Shown here: positions 17,219-26,729 of the stretch, piece by piece | Numbering within the stretch: position 1 is the first letter of the stretch | Layout of the letters: each line of letters begins with the position of its first letter | Source of the DNA: Planctomycetota bacterium | GTDB lineage: Bacteria > Planctomycetota > Planctomycetia > Pirellulales > PALSA-1355 | Assembly (NCBI GenBank): GCA_003389325.1 | Contig: QQVE01000030.1 | Location: 124,001 to 188,000 of the forward strand | DNA length: 64,000 bases | Direction of reading: 5' to 3' | The notes under the pieces: model-generated | What the model was told of the DNA's origin: nothing | The model's input: only the letters and a program-made list of their open reading frames with translations | The model's database searches: none | Position numbers and translations under genes: made by a program

Positions 17219-18487
17219 CTAGTCGGCCGCGCCGATGCGAATCGCGTCGACCGATAGCTCGCCGGTGGCGCCGCACAAGCCGATCCGCACGACAGCCTCC
17301 CGCGCTTGGGTCGGCACAGGTATGCGCTGACGAACCAATTGCCAATCGAACGAGCCGCGCCAGGGGCCCAGGAAGCGATAGCCCGCCTCGGCGCGGTTTG
17401 CGTCGTAGAACGAGATGCCCAGTGTCGGCTGATGATAGGGGGACGGCCCACGTTGTAGGTTGGTGCCTTTGACCCACAGCGACACGTCGAGCATTCGCAC
17501 CTTGCGGCCGTCGACCGGCATGCCTTGCAGCGCCTGGGCGCCGCGGCCGGGTTCATTGTTGGTGAACGTCACGAAATGCGATCCTTCGGGCGCTTCGCCT
17601 TCTTCGGCCACGTCAAGCTGACGCTGGTAGTGCCAGCCGGCCGGCTTGGTGTGGCTTTCGGCCGAAGGATCGTCCGGCGCAGGTTCGTTCTCGGTCAACT
17701 CCTCGAAGCCGCCGTTGTGAATCGTGGGGTGCAACGGATCGGGCTGCGTGACGCGGCCTTCTTCGGCCTTGCCGGTCATCGGCACGAACAGCGTCGGCAG
17801 CAGCGCCACCTTCTCCAACTCGCCGTCCTTCTTTTCGAACAGATAGAGCGTCTGCTGGTAGCGCTCGCCGACGGGCACGATCATGCGGCCCCCCTCGCGA
17901 AGTTGTTCGACGAGCTTGGGCGGAACCTTCTCGGGCGAGCAAGTGACGATGATCTTGTCGAACGGTGCGTGCTCGGGCCATCCCTGGTAACCGTCGCCCA
18001 CCTTGGCGTGCACGTTGTCGTATTTCAGGCGCTCCAGCGTTCGTGCCGCGCGCTCGCCCAGCGGCTCGACGATCTCGATCGTGTACACGTCTTGAACCAA
18101 CGGGCTCAGCACCGCAGCCTGGTAGCCGCTACCCGTGCCGATCTCGAGCACCTTGTCGGTCGGCTGCGGATCGAGCTGCTCGGTCATGTAAGCGACGACG
18201 AAAGGTGGAGAAATCGTCTGGGCGTGCCCGATCGCCAGGGCCATGTCGTAGTACGCGTTGGCCCGCATGTTGCCGGGCACAAATGCGTGTCGCGGGGTAT
18301 TGCGCATCGACTCGATCACGCGTGGGTCCTTGATGCCCGCGGCCACGATCTCTTCGTCGACCATACGATCGCGCAGCGCGTCGTAGTCGGCTGCCGAGAC
18401 AATGCCCGTGGCCTGCCACACGAACAACGCCAACACGCATGCCCAAAGCCGTGCTCGGGCAGCTCTCGACTTAAGGCTGGTTGCCAT
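17219..18487 (-). CDS. exported protein-L-isoaspartate O-methyltransferase with C-terminal beta domain
   Basis: A 422-residue protein. Residues 1-33 are a signal peptide; residues about 40-235 are a full PCMT domain with the SAM-binding signature VLEIGTGSGYQAAVL (around 114-128), TPRHAFVP and the VGDGYQGWPEHAPFDKIIVTCSP strand-turn. Residues 255-420 form an extra domain that begins NGGFEELTENEPAP and ends in a jelly-roll-like series of strands, similar in layout to carbohydrate-binding-like modules. Cytoplasmic PCMT repairs isoaspartates with SAM; here the signal peptide places it outside the cytoplasm. The start overlaps the upstream lipoprotein gene by 17 bases, so the two are co-expressed. 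It abuts the stop of the FtsW/RodA gene. Confidence 0.85.
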   Translation of the reverse strand: MATSLKSRAARARLWACVLALFVWQATGIVSAADYDALRDRMVDEEIVAAGIKDPRVIESMRNTPRHAFVPGNMRANAYYDMALAIGHAQTISPPFVVAYMTEQLDPQPTDKVLEIGTGSGYQAAVLSPLVQDVYTIEIVEPLGERAARTLERLKYDNVHAKVGDGYQGWPEHAPFDKIIVTCSPEKVPPKLVEQLREGGRMIVPVGERYQQTLYLFEKKDGELEKVALLPTLFVPMTGKAEEGRVTQPDPLHPTIHNGGFEELTENEPAPDDPSAESHTKPAGWHYQRQLDVAEEGEAPEGSHFVTFTNNEPGRGAQALQGMPVDGRKVRMLDVSLWVKGTNLQRGPSPYHQPTLGISFYDANRAEAGYRFLGPWRGSFDWQLVRQRIPVPTQAREAVVRIGLCGATGELSVDAIRIGAAD

Positions 18488-19928
18488 CGTTCTCTCCGTT
18501 GTCGTGCGGTGCTCGCGCGGCCGGGTCGCGCGGGCTCGTGCCGGAATGCAGTTCCAGCACGCGGCCCGGCAGATCGATGGTCAATCGATAGGGCCAGAGC
18601 AGGTCGTGTCCGACCAGAATGTCGACCAGGTTCAGGCGGTCCAACTCGTTCGGAATGGTATCTTCCACCCGCCATGCAAAAAGCGTCTGCGTTCCCAGGT
18701 CGAGTTCCTCAAGTGCCAGGTTGCGCTTCTGGAATCGAAACACGACCGGCGAGGTGGCCGCCCGCAGCGGCGGCAAGTGGCGTCGCCCCCAGCGATAGGA
18801 GACGAACGTGCCCGCGCGGTCGCCCGTGTCGACCAGCACGCGGGCCATCGCCCCGTCGCCCGTTTGACCGCGAGCCAGGCAGACCTGCGAGAACGTCCAC
18901 AGGGGAATCTTCCAGAAGGGAGTGGACCCACGGCGAAAGTCTCTCCATCCAGCCGGTTCGACGGTAACGCGTCGTCCGGGATAGTCGATGTGGAATCGCA
19001 CGTGGTGCATCAATTCGGTGCCCAGCGACATCTGCCCGCCTTGAGCCGTCAGGGGCGGCGAATCGCCCACCAGCACCGGCACGTCGTGCAGCACGAGGTT
19101 GCCCAGCTCGAGCGTCTCGAGCACGGCCGGCTGAGCAACGAGTCCGGCAAAACCGACGAGCCTGGTGGTCGACGTCCCCCTTTCGACGCCGGCGCGGTCG
19201 GCTGCCTCGACGGTGATCAACGTGTGTGCGGCGCCGGTGTCGATGAACACCAGCGGCTGTGCCACGCCGTTGGCCCGGGCCTGAATCGCGTTGAGTTCGA
19301 AAGGCAGCGACCCGGCAACCGAGTCGGCCAGCGGCACGTCGTAGGAACCGCCTGCACCATCATCGATGCGGAAGGTGGTTGGCGATCCGATCGCTTGCTG
19401 CCAGAAAAGGAGCATCTGCACCGCTTCGTCTTCGGCCGGCAACGTGGCGAGCCATCGGGCCACCTGCGGATCATCGAGCGACTTGCCCTGGCGAAAGCGA
19501 GCCGTGGCCCACAGCTTCAGCGCGGCCGTGGCTAGTGGCGTGTCCTCGGCGTCGCAAGCGAGTTGGGCGGCGCGGTGTGCGGCCGATTCGGCTGCGTCGT
19601 TACGCCCCGAGGCCAGCAGCGCCTCGCACCGTAGCGTGTGGAGAATCGCGCGGTCGGGCTGTTCTGCCGCGACATTCAGCGCCTGATCGATGAACTCTTC
19701 GAAGCGCCCCTGCTGCCGCAAGCGATCGAGTCGGCCGAGGTCGTCCAGCGGCACCGCGTCCAGCCGCTCTGATTCGTACAGCGTCGCTTCGACGCCGAGT
19801 TGGTTTTCCTGCGGCTGGGCCTCAAGCGAGGCACGTTCGGGCGCCCCCCCTGCCCTGCTGCATCCGGCGGCCAGCGGCAAAGCGGTGGTCAGCGCGATGG
19901 CCAATAGAAGCCGTAGTCTGCAACCCAT
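18471..19928 (-). CDS. lipoprotein with TPR-like region and two retropepsin-type DTG motifs
   Basis: A 485-residue lipoprotein: lipobox ending LAAGC (C23), a helical TPR-like segment (about residues 60-180), then two aspartyl-protease-like lobes. The first lobe has FIDTGAAHTLI (D230) and the second VDTGDRAGTF (D367); both have the strand after Asp-Thr-Gly that marks retropepsin-like or pepsin-like folds. Bacterial gag-asp-type proteins usually have one DTG, so two in one chain resemble a pepsin arrangement. The stop overlaps the start of the isoaspartyl methyltransferase by 17 bases, which suggests translational coupling. Substrates are unknown. The G-rich 12-mer lies at 19846-19857 just after the lipobox. 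Confidence 0.82.
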   Translation of the reverse strand: MGCRLRLLLAIALTTALPLAAGCSRAGGAPERASLEAQPQENQLGVEATLYESERLDAVPLDDLGRLDRLRQQGRFEEFIDQALNVAAEQPDRAILHTLRCEALLASGRNDAAESAAHRAAQLACDAEDTPLATAALKLWATARFRQGKSLDDPQVARWLATLPAEDEAVQMLLFWQQAIGSPTTFRIDDGAGGSYDVPLADSVAGSLPFELNAIQARANGVAQPLVFIDTGAAHTLITVEAADRAGVERGTSTTRLVGFAGLVAQPAVLETLELGNLVLHDVPVLVGDSPPLTAQGGQMSLGTELMHHVRFHIDYPGRRVTVEPAGWRDFRRGSTPFWKIPLWTFSQVCLARGQTGDGAMARVLVDTGDRAGTFVSYRWGRRHLPPLRAATSPVVFRFQKRNLALEELDLGTQTLFAWRVEDTIPNELDRLNLVDILVGHDLLWPYRLTIDLPGRVLELHSGTSPRDPAARAPHDNGENDGNQP

Positions 19929-20122
19929 GCCCGCTTGTCTCCGCTCAACTGCCGGCGCGTCGGCGCTTGCGCTAGAAATGTTTCCCTCTCATCGATTCTC
20001 TTCAAAAGGTGCTTCGGCGGCAACGCGGTCGACAATTTACCTTGAGAAGACTTGCGGGTCGGCGACCCGTCTGAAACACTGCTGTGCAGTCGGATTTGAC
20101 GAATATCGCAGGAAGACCGGTT

Positions 20123-20917
20123 ATGAGAACGAACCCCGCCAAACGCGCCTTGCGCGAAGGCCAGCCGACCTTCGGCACGTGGCTGTCGCTGGGCGATCTG
20201 TTTGCCACACGCATCCTGGCCCGGATGAACTTTGCCTGGCTGACGCTCGACATGGAGCACAGTGCCATCGACTGGTCGCAGGCGGCCATGATCTTCGCCG
20301 CCATCTCCGATGCCGGCGGCGTGCCCTTGGCACGCGTGCCCAAGGGGAACCACGACTACATCAAGCGGGTGCTCGACGCCGGTGCCTGGGGTATTGTCGT
20401 GCCGATGGTCGATACGGTGGAGCAGGCCAAGACGGCCATTGCCGCGGCCAAGTACCCGCCTACCGGCAATCGCAGCCTGGGCGGCGGCATGCACTCGATG
20501 AACTTCGACGCGACCGGCGGCGAGTATTTTCAACGGGCCAACGACGAAATCATGGTCGTGCTCCAGACCGAAAGCCCGCGCGGGGTGGAGAATGCGGAGG
20601 CGATTTACAGTTTGCCGGGCGTCGACGCCATCTTTATCGGTCCGGTCGACCTGCGGGCTCAGATGCGCAAGCCCGACGGCACCGAGGCCACGGATGACGA
20701 GTTTGAGGCGATGATCCAGCGCGTGATCGCCACCGGTAAGAAGACGGGCACTCCGACGGGCATGCACGTGATGGACCCCGATACGGCCATGAAACGTGCC
20801 GAGCAAGGCATGCAGTTCATCGCCGTGGCCAGCGAACTGCGGATGCTGTCGCAGAAGGCAGGCGAGATGCTCCAGGCCCTTGGCGTTGGCGACCGCAAAG
20901 AAATCGTCAAATACTGA
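20123..20917 (+). CDS. HpcH/HpaI-family aldolase
   Basis: A 264-residue TIM-barrel enzyme of the HpcH/HpaI class II aldolase family, which cleaves or forms 2-keto-3-deoxy acids with a divalent metal. Motifs: [12 protein letters not shown] (about residues 38-49), [10 protein letters not shown], [25 protein letters not shown] and [11 protein letters not shown], which holds the metal-side Asp. AGGAAG lies 7 bases before the ATG; the frame is open 39 bases further upstream but without family sequence. The exact sugar acid is not predictable. It is followed by a second TIM-barrel enzyme after 33 bases. Confidence 0.9.
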   Translation: MRTNPAKRALREGQPTFGTWLSLGDLFATRILARMNFAWLTLDMEHSAIDWSQAAMIFAAISDAGGVPLARVPKGNHDYIKRVLDAGAWGIVVPMVDTVEQAKTAIAAAKYPPTGNRSLGGGMHSMNFDATGGEYFQRANDEIMVVLQTESPRGVENAEAIYSLPGVDAIFIGPVDLRAQMRKPDGTEATDDEFEAMIQRVIATGKKTGTPTGMHVMDPDTAMKRAEQGMQFIAVASELRMLSQKAGEMLQALGVGDRKEIVKY

Positions 20918-20921
20918 TTCG

Positions 20922-20933
20922 CCCCCTGCCCTG
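20922..20933 (-). repeat. intergenic copy of G-rich 12-mer
   Basis: CAGGGCAGGGGG on the minus strand, between two plus-strand genes. Four other copies are at 626-637 (plus), 9994-10005, 12956-12967 and 19846-19857 (all minus), each inside a coding region. Confidence 0.5.
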
Positions 20934-20950
20934 CCCCGGCGCCGGCAGCC

Positions 20951-21775
20951 ATGTTCACTCGTGAAGCCATCCTCAAACGATTGCGCGACAAAGTCGCGGC
21001 GGGGCAGCCCATCGTCGGCGGCGGCGCCGGCACCGGGCTCAGCGCCAAGATGTCCGAGGCCGGCGGCATCGATCTGTTGGTGATCTACAACTCCGGACGT
21101 TTCCGCATGGGCGGGCGAGGCTCGCTCTCGGGGATGATGCCCTACGGCGATGCCAACGCCATCGTGATGGATATGTCGCGCGAGGTGATTCCCGTGGTGA
21201 AACACACGCCCGTGCTGGCCGGAGTGTGCGGCACCGACCCGTTTCGCGTGATGAACCTCTTTCTCCGCGAAGTGGTGGCCGCGGGGTTCTCGGGCGTGCA
21301 GAACTTTCCGACGGTCGGCCTGATCGACGGCCAGTTCCGCCAGAACCTGGAGGAGACCGAGATGGGGTTCGGGCCGGAAGTAGACATGATTCGCCAGGCT
21401 CACGAGATGAACCTGCTGACGACTCCCTACGCGTTCAACGTCGACGAGGCAGAGGCGATGACCGAGGCCGGCGCGGATATCCTCATTCCGCACATGGGCC
21501 TGACGACCAAGGGTACGATCGGCGCCACTTCGGCGTTGACATTGGAAGAGTCGGCCCAGCGCGTGCAGGCCATGCACGACGCGGCCAAGCGGATCAATCC
21601 CGACATTCTCGTCTTGTGCCACGGCGGACCGATCGCCGAGCCGGCCGACGCGCAGTACATCCTCGACAACACCGAGGGCGTCGTCGGGTTCTACGGCGCC
21701 AGTTCCATGGAACGCCTGCCGGTCGAGCCCGCGATTGCGAACCGCGTGCGCGAATTCACGGCACTCAAGCTCTAA
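20951..21775 (+). CDS. phosphoenolpyruvate hydrolase-like TIM-barrel protein
   Basis: A 274-residue protein of the PEP-hydrolase/TIM-barrel signal-transduction group (related to the phosphoenolpyruvate mutase superfamily). Marks: [34 protein letters not shown] (about residues 25-58), [35 protein letters not shown] and [17 protein letters not shown]. All regions of the fold are present. It follows the aldolase gene by 33 bases and is probably co-transcribed, which suggests joint work on keto-acid carbon. Its stop overlaps that of the next convergent gene by three bases (21773-21775). Confidence 0.85.
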   Translation: MFTREAILKRLRDKVAAGQPIVGGGAGTGLSAKMSEAGGIDLLVIYNSGRFRMGGRGSLSGMMPYGDANAIVMDMSREVIPVVKHTPVLAGVCGTDPFRVMNLFLREVVAAGFSGVQNFPTVGLIDGQFRQNLEETEMGFGPEVDMIRQAHEMNLLTTPYAFNVDEAEAMTEAGADILIPHMGLTTKGTIGATSALTLEESAQRVQAMHDAAKRINPDILVLCHGGPIAEPADAQYILDNTEGVVGFYGASSMERLPVEPAIANRVREFTALKL

Positions 21776-22959
21776 GACGAGCTTCGGCCGAGCCCGGGGG
21801 CTTGCGCCTCTAGGGAGTCGAGAATGGTTTCCAACGCGCGGTCGACGTCGAAATCGGCATACTTGCAGGAGAACTGCTGAGCCGCGCGGGCATAGGTATC
21901 ATCCTTCAACATTGCCTCAAGGGCCGGCAGCGCGTCTTCGGGCCGATCAACTGCGGCTTTTTTGGCGGCCCCTACACGAGCGGCGTTGTTGGCTACGGTC
22001 TCCTGTTCTCCGGAAATCGGTAGAGCCAGAATTGGCCTACCCGCCACTAGCAGGCGAGCAACGGTATTGTGTCCGGCATTGACGATTGCCAGGTCACAGC
22101 TCGAAGCGATTTCGTCGATTGCCAGCGGCCGGTCTGTTATTCGCAGCGTGCCGTGCTGCGCGGCATTGCACTTCGGCATGAATGCCAAAGTCGACAGTTC
22201 GCGTCGACGCAATTCGGACAACAAGGCGTCGCAACTCGCACTTGGCTTGAGGTAGACAAACACCCGAGGCCGCTGACCCTTTGGCCAATCGGGCCGCTCA
22301 CCCGGCAGCTGCCCGATCACGCCGCGATAGTCGCCGTCGCCGCGCTCCGGATAGTGATCCAATTCCGGAAACGTGGTCAGCAGATTGGCATCGACGCGAG
22401 CGAACAGTTGCCCGACGCGATCGAGCGTCGCGGCGCCCTGCTGGTCCAACTGTCGGTTGAGATGAGCGAGCACTTGGTCTTCCGTGGCCCGCAAGCGATC
22501 CGGATAGTTGTCGCGCCAGGGGCACATGTCCGGCAGCGGCGAGACGTCTGGCGGGCAGGCATGTCCCGACCCCAAGAGCACTGTTCGTGCGGGCCATCTC
22601 TGCAGCGCCAAGAGTGCCGTGGGACTGAAGTCCATCACCACGACTTCTGGGGCTACGAGGTCAAACATTGCGTGCCAACTCGACACGAGCCCCTGCAGGA
22701 TGTCAGTATCGAACCAGCCCGCGTTGTATAGGATGTCGGCAAAGGTGCTAGGCCGTGCGATCGTGCGTGGCGTTTGGGGGATATGTATCGGCGCGGGCAA
22801 GCATGGCACGTCCGACATCAGCCGGCACGCATTGACCAGGTCGGTGGCGGCCAAAACCACTCGATGGCCGCGCCGTCTAAGGCCGTCCGCGACGGGGCAC
22901 AAGCGGCCGAGGTGTCCCAGGCCGCCGCCGAGTTCCCAAGCAAGGAGAAAGGTCGCCAT
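21772..22959 (-). CDS. GT-B fold (UGT/MGT-like) glycosyltransferase
   Basis: A 395-residue protein starting [20 protein letters not shown], a nucleotide-sugar GT-B start with the Gly-His pair; the second lobe has a UGT-like donor site, [32 protein letters not shown], and ends in Gly-Leu-Gly-Arg-Ser-Ser-Ser. It resembles macrolide/MGT-type glycosyltransferases that act on small molecules or lipids; the acceptor is unknown. I start at the ATG at 22959 because homology begins there; the frame runs to 23082. Its stop overlaps the stop of the PEP-hydrolase-like gene. It is divergent from the PEP-CTERM gene. Confidence 0.8.
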   Translation of the reverse strand: MATFLLAWELGGGLGHLGRLCPVADGLRRRGHRVVLAATDLVNACRLMSDVPCLPAPIHIPQTPRTIARPSTFADILYNAGWFDTDILQGLVSSWHAMFDLVAPEVVVMDFSPTALLALQRWPARTVLLGSGHACPPDVSPLPDMCPWRDNYPDRLRATEDQVLAHLNRQLDQQGAATLDRVGQLFARVDANLLTTFPELDHYPERGDGDYRGVIGQLPGERPDWPKGQRPRVFVYLKPSASCDALLSELRRRELSTLAFMPKCNAAQHGTLRITDRPLAIDEIASSCDLAIVNAGHNTVARLLVAGRPILALPISGEQETVANNAARVGAAKKAAVDRPEDALPALEAMLKDDTYARAAQQFSCKYADFDVDRALETILDSLEAQAPGLGRSSS

Positions 22960-23220
22960 ACCCGAGTCTTTTTCCCAGAGTTGCTTGAATGCTGTTTCTG
23001 CCCATGGTACTATCCCCGCTACGGTCTGGGTAAACCTCCCCGCCAGCATCCCCTCAACGGTCGAGTTGCTACTGAGCGGCAACCTCTGAGTCGCATTCAG
23101 GTTCGGCCGGCAATTGCTGCCTGAGCCCCAAACGCATCGCTACACGTCGAGTGCGTTTCGTCGTCCCAATTTGAAGTCAGCGGACGGACGCTACCACCCG
23201 GCATTTCCTGGAGTTCCTAG

Positions 23221-23880
23221 ATGGTCATTCGATCCGCCCCCACTCGCCGAACTACTCGTGATCTTGCCCGAAAAGTGGCGGCCTACAGTGCCGCCGTCGG
23301 TGGAGCGACCCTCGCCGCCGAGCAAGCCGACGCTGCGTTTGTTCCGTATGAGCCGCCCGGCGGCATGCTCATTGTCGGACCGAGTTGGTCGAACAGGAAT
23401 GCAACCGTCGACATCAATTCTGATGGCTACTTCGACTTCAGCCTCTACGCGTACCTCGGAGTGACCGAGGTCGATCCGAGCTCGTATTTCGGATCAATCA
23501 ACCGCGTCAAGCCGGTCGAGCCGCTCAACTACTATGCCGCGGTTATCGCGGCTGGAGAGCTCATTGGTCCCGACTCCTCGACATGGCAAAGTCGGTATGG
23601 CGGCGGCGAGCTCTACCTCGACAACTTCGATGACACGCGCGGATATATGGGAGTCGTGTTCGAAATCCCCGGCGGCTCTCCCCACTTCGGATTCCTCGAC
23701 GTCGCTGTCGCGGCCGGCGCGATCACCGTCTACGGCGGTGGCTACGAGAGCGATCCGAATACACCAATCGTGGCGGGCGTTCCCGAACCGGGCTCCTTGA
23801 CTCTGCTGGCGATGGGCGCGGCTGGTTTGGTGGCCTGGCGGCGGCGGAAGAACGACCAGAACGCGGCCGCCGGTTCGTAA
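23221..23880 (+). CDS. PEP-CTERM-anchored exported protein
   Basis: A 219-residue secreted protein. Residues 1-38 form a signal-type sequence (Arg-Lys then AAYSAAVGGATLAAEQADAA), a beta-rich body with Asn-Ser-Asp-Gly-type metal-loop pattern near 65-75 follows, and the C-terminus is a canonical PEP-CTERM sorting signal: VPEPGSLTLL, a hydrophobic helix and WRRRK. In this system an exosortase cleaves and transfers the protein to the surface. Exosortase is not in the window. The next gene begins 7 bases after the stop. Confidence 0.88.
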   Translation: MVIRSAPTRRTTRDLARKVAAYSAAVGGATLAAEQADAAFVPYEPPGGMLIVGPSWSNRNATVDINSDGYFDFSLYAYLGVTEVDPSSYFGSINRVKPVEPLNYYAAVIAAGELIGPDSSTWQSRYGGGELYLDNFDDTRGYMGVVFEIPGGSPHFGFLDVAVAAGAITVYGGGYESDPNTPIVAGVPEPGSLTLLAMGAAGLVAWRRRKNDQNAAAGS

Positions 23881-23887
23881 CTCGATC

Positions 23888-25777
23888 GTGACCGTGCCGA
23901 GAAAAGTCTTGCTCGTCGTGTGGTCCGGGGCGGAGTGGCGCGTGATCCATCCGCTGATCGACGCGGGTCGCATGCCCCATCTGCAGTCGATCGTCGAACA
24001 GGGCGTGATGGCCGAGTTGGCCACCGTGCAGCCCCAGGTAGCGCCTCTCTTGGCGGCCTCGCTGGCCAGCGGCAGGCTTGGCGACAAGCATGGCGTGCTT
24101 AGCTACGTCGCTGCAGTGGACGGGCGATTGCGGCCGGTCACCGTATCCGACATGGCGTCGCCCCCGATGTGGGAAACGCTTGGCCAGGCTGGCTTACGCA
24201 CGATCGTCACCGGTTGGCCCGCTTACCCGGCCGAGATCGGGCCGGGCGTCTTCGTTTCCCAGTTCTTTACGCGTTTCGGTGCCGGAGGCCGCCACGCGTT
24301 GCACGCCAGGTTGCCTCGCGTGGTTCGGCCGGCCGCGCTGGCCGAACGGCTTGTGCCTCTGCGCGTGGAGCCGCCTGAGCTGTCCCTAGAGGAATTGCGG
24401 CACTTTGTGCCCCGCCCCGATCGCATCCATCAGGGCCGCGACCCGAGCTTGGCGAAGCTTGCCACATGGCTGGCCGAATCCACGAGCAACCACGCGATGA
24501 CCACATCTCTGTTGGATAGCGACGTTTGGGATTTTGCGTGCGTGTGGGAGGACTTGATCGACCGCGCGAGTCACGCGTTCATGCAATTTCACCCGCCGCG
24601 CCGGGCATGTGTCTCGTTCGAGCAATTCGAAACATATCAAAATGTTGTCGCCGCTACGTACCACTTCGCGGATATGATGCTTGGACGGTTGCTCGAGCTC
24701 GCCGGACCGCAGGCCACGGTGCTGGTCGTTTCCGACCACGGCTTTCGCTGTGAGAAAGATCGCCCCCTCACATCGGGAATAGGGCGCGGCGCCGCGGACT
24801 GGCATCGGCAGCTGGGCATCCTTGCGATGCGCGGTCCAGACGTGCGGCGAGATGAATGGATCTGGGGGCCTACTCTGCTCGACGTGGCACCGACCGTCCT
24901 TGCCTCGTTCGGAATTGCGCCGGGAGACTCGGACGGACGCGCGATCGAACGCGCCTGGCAACGTATGCCAACGGTCGATCGGGCCGCACCCACTCCCTTG
25001 CCCCGCAACTCTGACACGCTGATCGACGACGAAGTGCAGGCGCTTTGCGAGTACTATGTCGGTGAAGGGTTTGTCGAGCCGTTTGCAGTTCATGATCCTC
25101 AAGCCACAAAGCAGGCGCGCGATGCCCGTGACTTCAACCTTTCGTATGTGCTGCAAAGCCGCGGGGCGCTTGTTCCAGCAATTGAGCTTCTAGAAGCACT
25201 CGTAGAGCGACGCCCCGGCGTCGCTCGATTTGCACTGCAACTGGCCAACTATCGGATCGCGTTGGGCGAAACCGATGCCGCCCGGGAATTGATCGATACG
25301 GCCATTCGACAAGGACTGCCCCTGCCGATGGCACAGCGTGTCCTCGGGCAAGCGTTTTCCGCACAAGGCAACCACGCTGCAGCCCTTGAGTTGCTGTTCG
25401 CGAGCGAACAGAGTCACCCGGTACAACTTGGTATCCACGCCCAGATCGGAGAGGTCTACATCTCTCTGGAGCGATGGGATGAGGCCGAACGGGCCTTCAA
25501 GAAAGAGTTGCAGCAAGATGCCGCTTGCGCGCTGGCCTATTTTGGTTTGGGACGCGTGGCGATGGCGCGCGAACTCTATGAAGATGCAACAGAATCGCTT
25601 CTCGAATCGATAACCCTGTGGCACGCCCAACCTGCTGCCCATCGGACTCTCGGCTTCGCTCTGCAAGAGCTCGGACGTGTGGATGAGGCGATGCATGCGT
25701 TCGAGCGCAGTCTGCAATTGGACCCGCGGCAAACCGAGTTACGGCGGCACTTGGCAGCACTTCGCGCAGCCGACTGA
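23888..25777 (+). CDS. phosphodiesterase-fold protein with C-terminal TPR, active-site residues missing
   Basis: A 629-residue protein whose first 400 residues follow the alkaline-phosphatase/nucleotide-pyrophosphatase fold typical of planctomycete proteins that start LLIGWDAADWKVI, but here the start reads LLVVWSGAEWRVI: the metal Asp is Ser13. The nucleophile position after the QP motif is Ala52 (VAP in place of a Ser/Thr-Pro). Later parts are kept: KHGVLSY, DLIDRASHAFMQFHPP, VVSDHGFR. TPR repeats cover about residues 410-629. It starts with GTG at 23888, 7 bases after the PEP-CTERM gene; the pair is probably an operon. Confidence 0.82.
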   Translation: MTVPRKVLLVVWSGAEWRVIHPLIDAGRMPHLQSIVEQGVMAELATVQPQVAPLLAASLASGRLGDKHGVLSYVAAVDGRLRPVTVSDMASPPMWETLGQAGLRTIVTGWPAYPAEIGPGVFVSQFFTRFGAGGRHALHARLPRVVRPAALAERLVPLRVEPPELSLEELRHFVPRPDRIHQGRDPSLAKLATWLAESTSNHAMTTSLLDSDVWDFACVWEDLIDRASHAFMQFHPPRRACVSFEQFETYQNVVAATYHFADMMLGRLLELAGPQATVLVVSDHGFRCEKDRPLTSGIGRGAADWHRQLGILAMRGPDVRRDEWIWGPTLLDVAPTVLASFGIAPGDSDGRAIERAWQRMPTVDRAAPTPLPRNSDTLIDDEVQALCEYYVGEGFVEPFAVHDPQATKQARDARDFNLSYVLQSRGALVPAIELLEALVERRPGVARFALQLANYRIALGETDAARELIDTAIRQGLPLPMAQRVLGQAFSAQGNHAAALELLFASEQSHPVQLGIHAQIGEVYISLERWDEAERAFKKELQQDAACALAYFGLGRVAMARELYEDATESLLESITLWHAQPAAHRTLGFALQELGRVDEAMHAFERSLQLDPRQTELRRHLAALRAAD

Positions 25778-25814
25778 TTCCTGGCCCATTCCACAGCGCT
25801 ACGTGGCCACTAGT

Positions 25815-26729
25815 CTAGGATCCCAGTGGGACCCTCGACGATGCCGTGGGTGCTGCGTCTGCTAGCCGGGCATCGATCCACTCGGGCGAAACGAATCGCC
25901 GCAAGAGAGTGCGCAGGCTTTCTTCGACTGCCGGTGGGATGTCGGTAACCGCGTCGCCTTCGACGGCGTGAAAGCCTGTCCAGCCGAGGGCCACCGGCCA
26001 GTGATACATGCGTGTCGAGGCGTTCATGCGCTCCATGATCCGCAGCGCCCACACGACGCCAAAGGCATCGCGAAAGTCGAGCCAGACGCGGTTTAGCGGC
26101 AAGTTCGCTCGCGCGTCGCGGCGCCACCGGAGGGTTTCCAGCAGCCAGGCCACGACGATGGCGGCGATGCCTGCCAGCGGGCCCCAGGCCAGCGGCGGAC
26201 TGGAGAATAGAGACGTCAGCAGCAGAATCTGTCCGACGCAATACGCGAAGCTTGTGGGCCAGTGCCGTGTGCCCAGTCCGTTGGTTGCGCCGACGAAGAT
26301 CAAGATGACCAGGAACCAGAACCGGGCCGGGTGCAGTTCAGTCTGACCACCGAACAGCATCCATTCGATGCTTGGCAGCGCCAAGATGCCCCACAGCGAC
26401 AGGACGATCAATTGCCAGCCGCGATCCTGCGGGCGCTTGGCTCCCAGCAGAGCCATCGCCGGCAGAAAGGTGCTCATGGCTGCCGCCAATCGCAGCGGCG
26501 CGCTCCACTCGGGCGCGGGATCCTCGGCCAGGGCGATAAGCACCTCGCTGCCGACCAGTGCCGCAAGTGCCACAAGCGACCACCACCAGGGTGCCACCAG
26601 CGTCGTGCCGGTCAGCCAGGGGCGCCGTCGCAGTTGCGCCCCCAAGGCGATCAGGGCCAGCAGCGCGTACCACAGCGCCGCCCATGGGCCGGAGACGAGC
26701 CCCTCGAGTGTTGTTGCGAGTGGTCCCAT
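25815..26729 (-). CDS. multi-pass membrane protein, unknown
   Basis: A 304-residue protein with about seven hydrophobic segments in the first 210 residues, several rich in Trp and Leu, then a soluble C-terminal part of about 95 residues with LRWRRDARANLPLNRVWLDFRDAFGVVWALRIMER and TGFHAVEG. I start at the ATG at 26729 (Met-Gly-Pro-Leu-Ala); the frame is open to 26804. No family is certain. It converges with the phosphodiesterase-fold gene, leaving 37 bases between the stops. Confidence 0.72.
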   Translation of the reverse strand: MGPLATTLEGLVSGPWAALWYALLALIALGAQLRRRPWLTGTTLVAPWWWSLVALAALVGSEVLIALAEDPAPEWSAPLRLAAAMSTFLPAMALLGAKRPQDRGWQLIVLSLWGILALPSIEWMLFGGQTELHPARFWFLVILIFVGATNGLGTRHWPTSFAYCVGQILLLTSLFSSPPLAWGPLAGIAAIVVAWLLETLRWRRDARANLPLNRVWLDFRDAFGVVWALRIMERMNASTRMYHWPVALGWTGFHAVEGDAVTDIPPAVEESLRTLLRRFVSPEWIDARLADAAPTASSRVPLGS

